NCBI GenBank assembly: GCA_022451765.1
Contig: JAKUNY010000004.1
Location: 4,247-28,145 of the forward strand
Source of the DNA: Candidatus Poseidoniaceae archaeon
GTDB lineage: Archaea; Thermoplasmatota; Poseidoniia; Poseidoniales; Poseidoniaceae
Reading direction: 5' to 3'
Length of the DNA: 23,899 nucleotides
A program made the translations under genes and the position numbers. The number at the start of each line of letters is the position of its first letter. Position 1 is the stretch's first letter. The notes under the pieces were generated by a model that worked only from the letters and a program-made list of their open reading frames with translations, searched no databases and was not told the origin of the DNA. Below, in pieces: positions 22,715-23,899 of this stretch.

Positions 22715-23899
22715 TTATTTTGAATGGATTCGGAGGACATCACTATCCGATAACTCGTGCTCAGCACCAACAATTCGTCGCGTCCTTCCGTCCACGCCTT
22801 TGATGAATCCGTCACCCAAGTCAGTATGGACTTTGTATGCCAACTGCTTGGCTTGAGTCCCATTTTGGACAACAAGTGCGTCAGGCAATACATTCCCATC
22901 CCCATCCGTCCATTGACTTTCATCTTGAACGGGGTAGACAACAATTCTCTGAAGCTCATCGAAAAGAACTTCATCAAGTAGCTTGATTATTCCAGTCCCC
23001 TCCAATTTTTTCAAACGTTCTGCTAACACAGAAAGACCTCTCACCTGAGCATCGTTCATCGTTTGACTGTCACAGAGTTCGAAAGAGGAATCTCCGGCAG
23101 TGTAGGAGATGAATCCTGCTTTCCCCGCTTGTCGGAGTGCAAGCTCAGTTTCAGCAGAACATGGCGTAAACGAGGGAAGTACGTTTTGGAGGTGGTCCAA
23201 TACGCCTTCTGGTGCAAGATCTGCTTTGTTCCCAGCCACAAAGATTGGGAAGAGGTGCTTACGAATTGACGATGCAAGAAGCGTCAACACGTCGTCCGAC
23301 CAATCCCATGGGGATGTCATGTCAGAATGCTGTTGAGTGAATGCATCGAAGGAACGCTGGCATATTGAATCCGTTGCCCCAAGCCCAGAGAGTCGTTCTC
23401 GTAAGAACTGTATGAATCCTTTCACTCCTTCAGCTTGAATTCTGCGAGCACCCCTCGACCAACCTTCCTTGACGAGACCCAGGAGCCAAGCATCGAGTTC
23501 ACTGGTGAGGAATTCTACTTCAGCAAGGGCTTGTTCAATGGCTTGCTCCTTTGTGGCTTTCACACCGGTCGGATTCCCTTCAATGTCCGTTGTCCCAGCA
23601 ACATCGATGACCTGAATCAGCGCATCACACTCTGCAAGGTCGGAAAGGAATGCATTTCCACGCCCTCGCCCCTGACTTGCAGCAGGTACAAGTCCTGCAA
23701 CATCGACCTGCATACATGGTACGTATCGTTGGTGTCCTTCATAGGAACCTGTGCGGGGTGAAGATATGCTTCCTCCGCGCTCATCAGAAAACTGTACCCG
23801 GCCTTCTTCCTCGAGTCGTTTTCGCAAACTCCCACATGGGCATGGTTGGCGGCTCGGAATAAACGAAAATCCAACATTGGGTTCTATGGTACAAATTGG
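22715..23899 (-). CDS. Obg/DRG-like GTPase with C-terminal TGS domain (5' end outside the window)
   Basis: The minus-strand frame stays open to the window edge, giving 394 visible residues; the start and the P-loop (G1) lie outside. The visible part begins with the G2 switch PICTIEPNVG (1-10), then a cysteine pair QPCPCG (18-23), the G3 D66-V-A-G69 within QVDVAGLVPAASQGRGRGNA (64-82), a long helical insert (about 110-215), the G4 motif N224-K-A-D227, the G5-like PCSAETELALR (246-256), and a TGS domain (about 317-390) with VVYPVQDE and PDALVVQNGTQA. This is the archaeal MJ1332-like/YchF-related group. NKxD suggests GTP rather than the ATP preference of YchF/OLA1. A ribosome-associated translation role is inferred from the family. 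A TTG at 23827 is an internal codon, not the start. Confidence 0.88.
   Translation of the reverse strand, partial: PICTIEPNVGFSFIPSRQPCPCGSLRKRLEEEGRVQFSDERGGSISSPRTGSYEGHQRYVPCMQVDVAGLVPAASQGRGRGNAFLSDLAECDALIQVIDVAGTTDIEGNPTGVKATKEQAIEQALAEVEFLTSELDAWLLGLVKEGWSRGARRIQAEGVKGFIQFLRERLSGLGATDSICQRSFDAFTQQHSDMTSPWDWSDDVLTLLASSIRKHLFPIFVAGNKADLAPEGVLDHLQNVLPSFTPCSAETELALRQAGKAGFISYTAGDSSFELCDSQTMNDAQVRGLSVLAERLKKLEGTGIIKLLDEVLFDELQRIVVYPVQDESQWTDGDGNVLPDALVVQNGTQAKQLAYKVHTDLGDGFIKGVDGRTRRIVGAEHELSDSDVLRIHSK

Overview
The window is about 24 kb of gene-dense DNA, probably from a planktonic euryarchaeon of the Marine Group II type (Candidatus Poseidoniales). This assignment is an inference. It rests on an archaeal-type Obg/DRG-like GTPase with a C-terminal TGS domain, a PduO-type cobalamin adenosyltransferase, a few TATA-like elements about 26-30 bases upstream of start codons, and one giant secreted beta-propeller/fibronectin-like surface protein beside many bacterial-looking metabolic enzymes. 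There is no rRNA, tRNA, CRISPR array, insertion sequence or phage gene that I can see.

Layout. Positions 1-747: the 5' part of an unrecognised minus-strand gene, then a divergent small membrane protein with histidine-bearing helices (DUF4079/b561-like). Positions 744-2232: a DHH phosphoesterase and a divergent Nudix hydrolase. Positions 2229-5070, all minus strand: rlmH-like SPOUT methyltransferase, a five-helix membrane protein with a soluble helical tail, a small two-helix membrane protein, a DUF2203 protein and the cobalamin adenosyltransferase. Positions 5142-7061, plus strand: a three-gene set of a small soluble protein, a GST/mPGES2-like protein and a membrane-anchored FGE-like protein that has no catalytic cysteines. 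Positions 7022-10965: a MaeB-type malic enzyme with a Pta domain and a divergent pyruvate kinase, which meet at pyruvate. Positions 11015-19282: a single 2,755-residue surface protein. Positions 19322-22275: pabC and a pabB-pabA fusion, which together supply p-aminobenzoate. Positions 22325-23899: a zinc-ribbon membrane protein and a convergent GTPase cut by the window end.

Packing is tight. Convergent neighbours share stop codons in CTAA (744-747) and CTAG (2229-2232), overlap by 40 bases (7022-7061) or lie 3 bases apart (22711/22715). The pabC stop and pabBA start overlap as ATGA. Several minus-strand genes carry strong GGGG-type ribosome binding sites, whereas at least one looks leaderless. 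No non-coding stretch is longer than about 160 bases.

The best candidates for new biology are the giant surface protein with its repeated acidic-hydrophobic cytoplasmic motifs, the 5142-7061 gene set with a degenerate FGE fold on a membrane anchor, and the pab pair, which combines an unusual fusion order with an aminodeoxychorismate lyase that seems to have lost the usual PLP-contacting glutamate.
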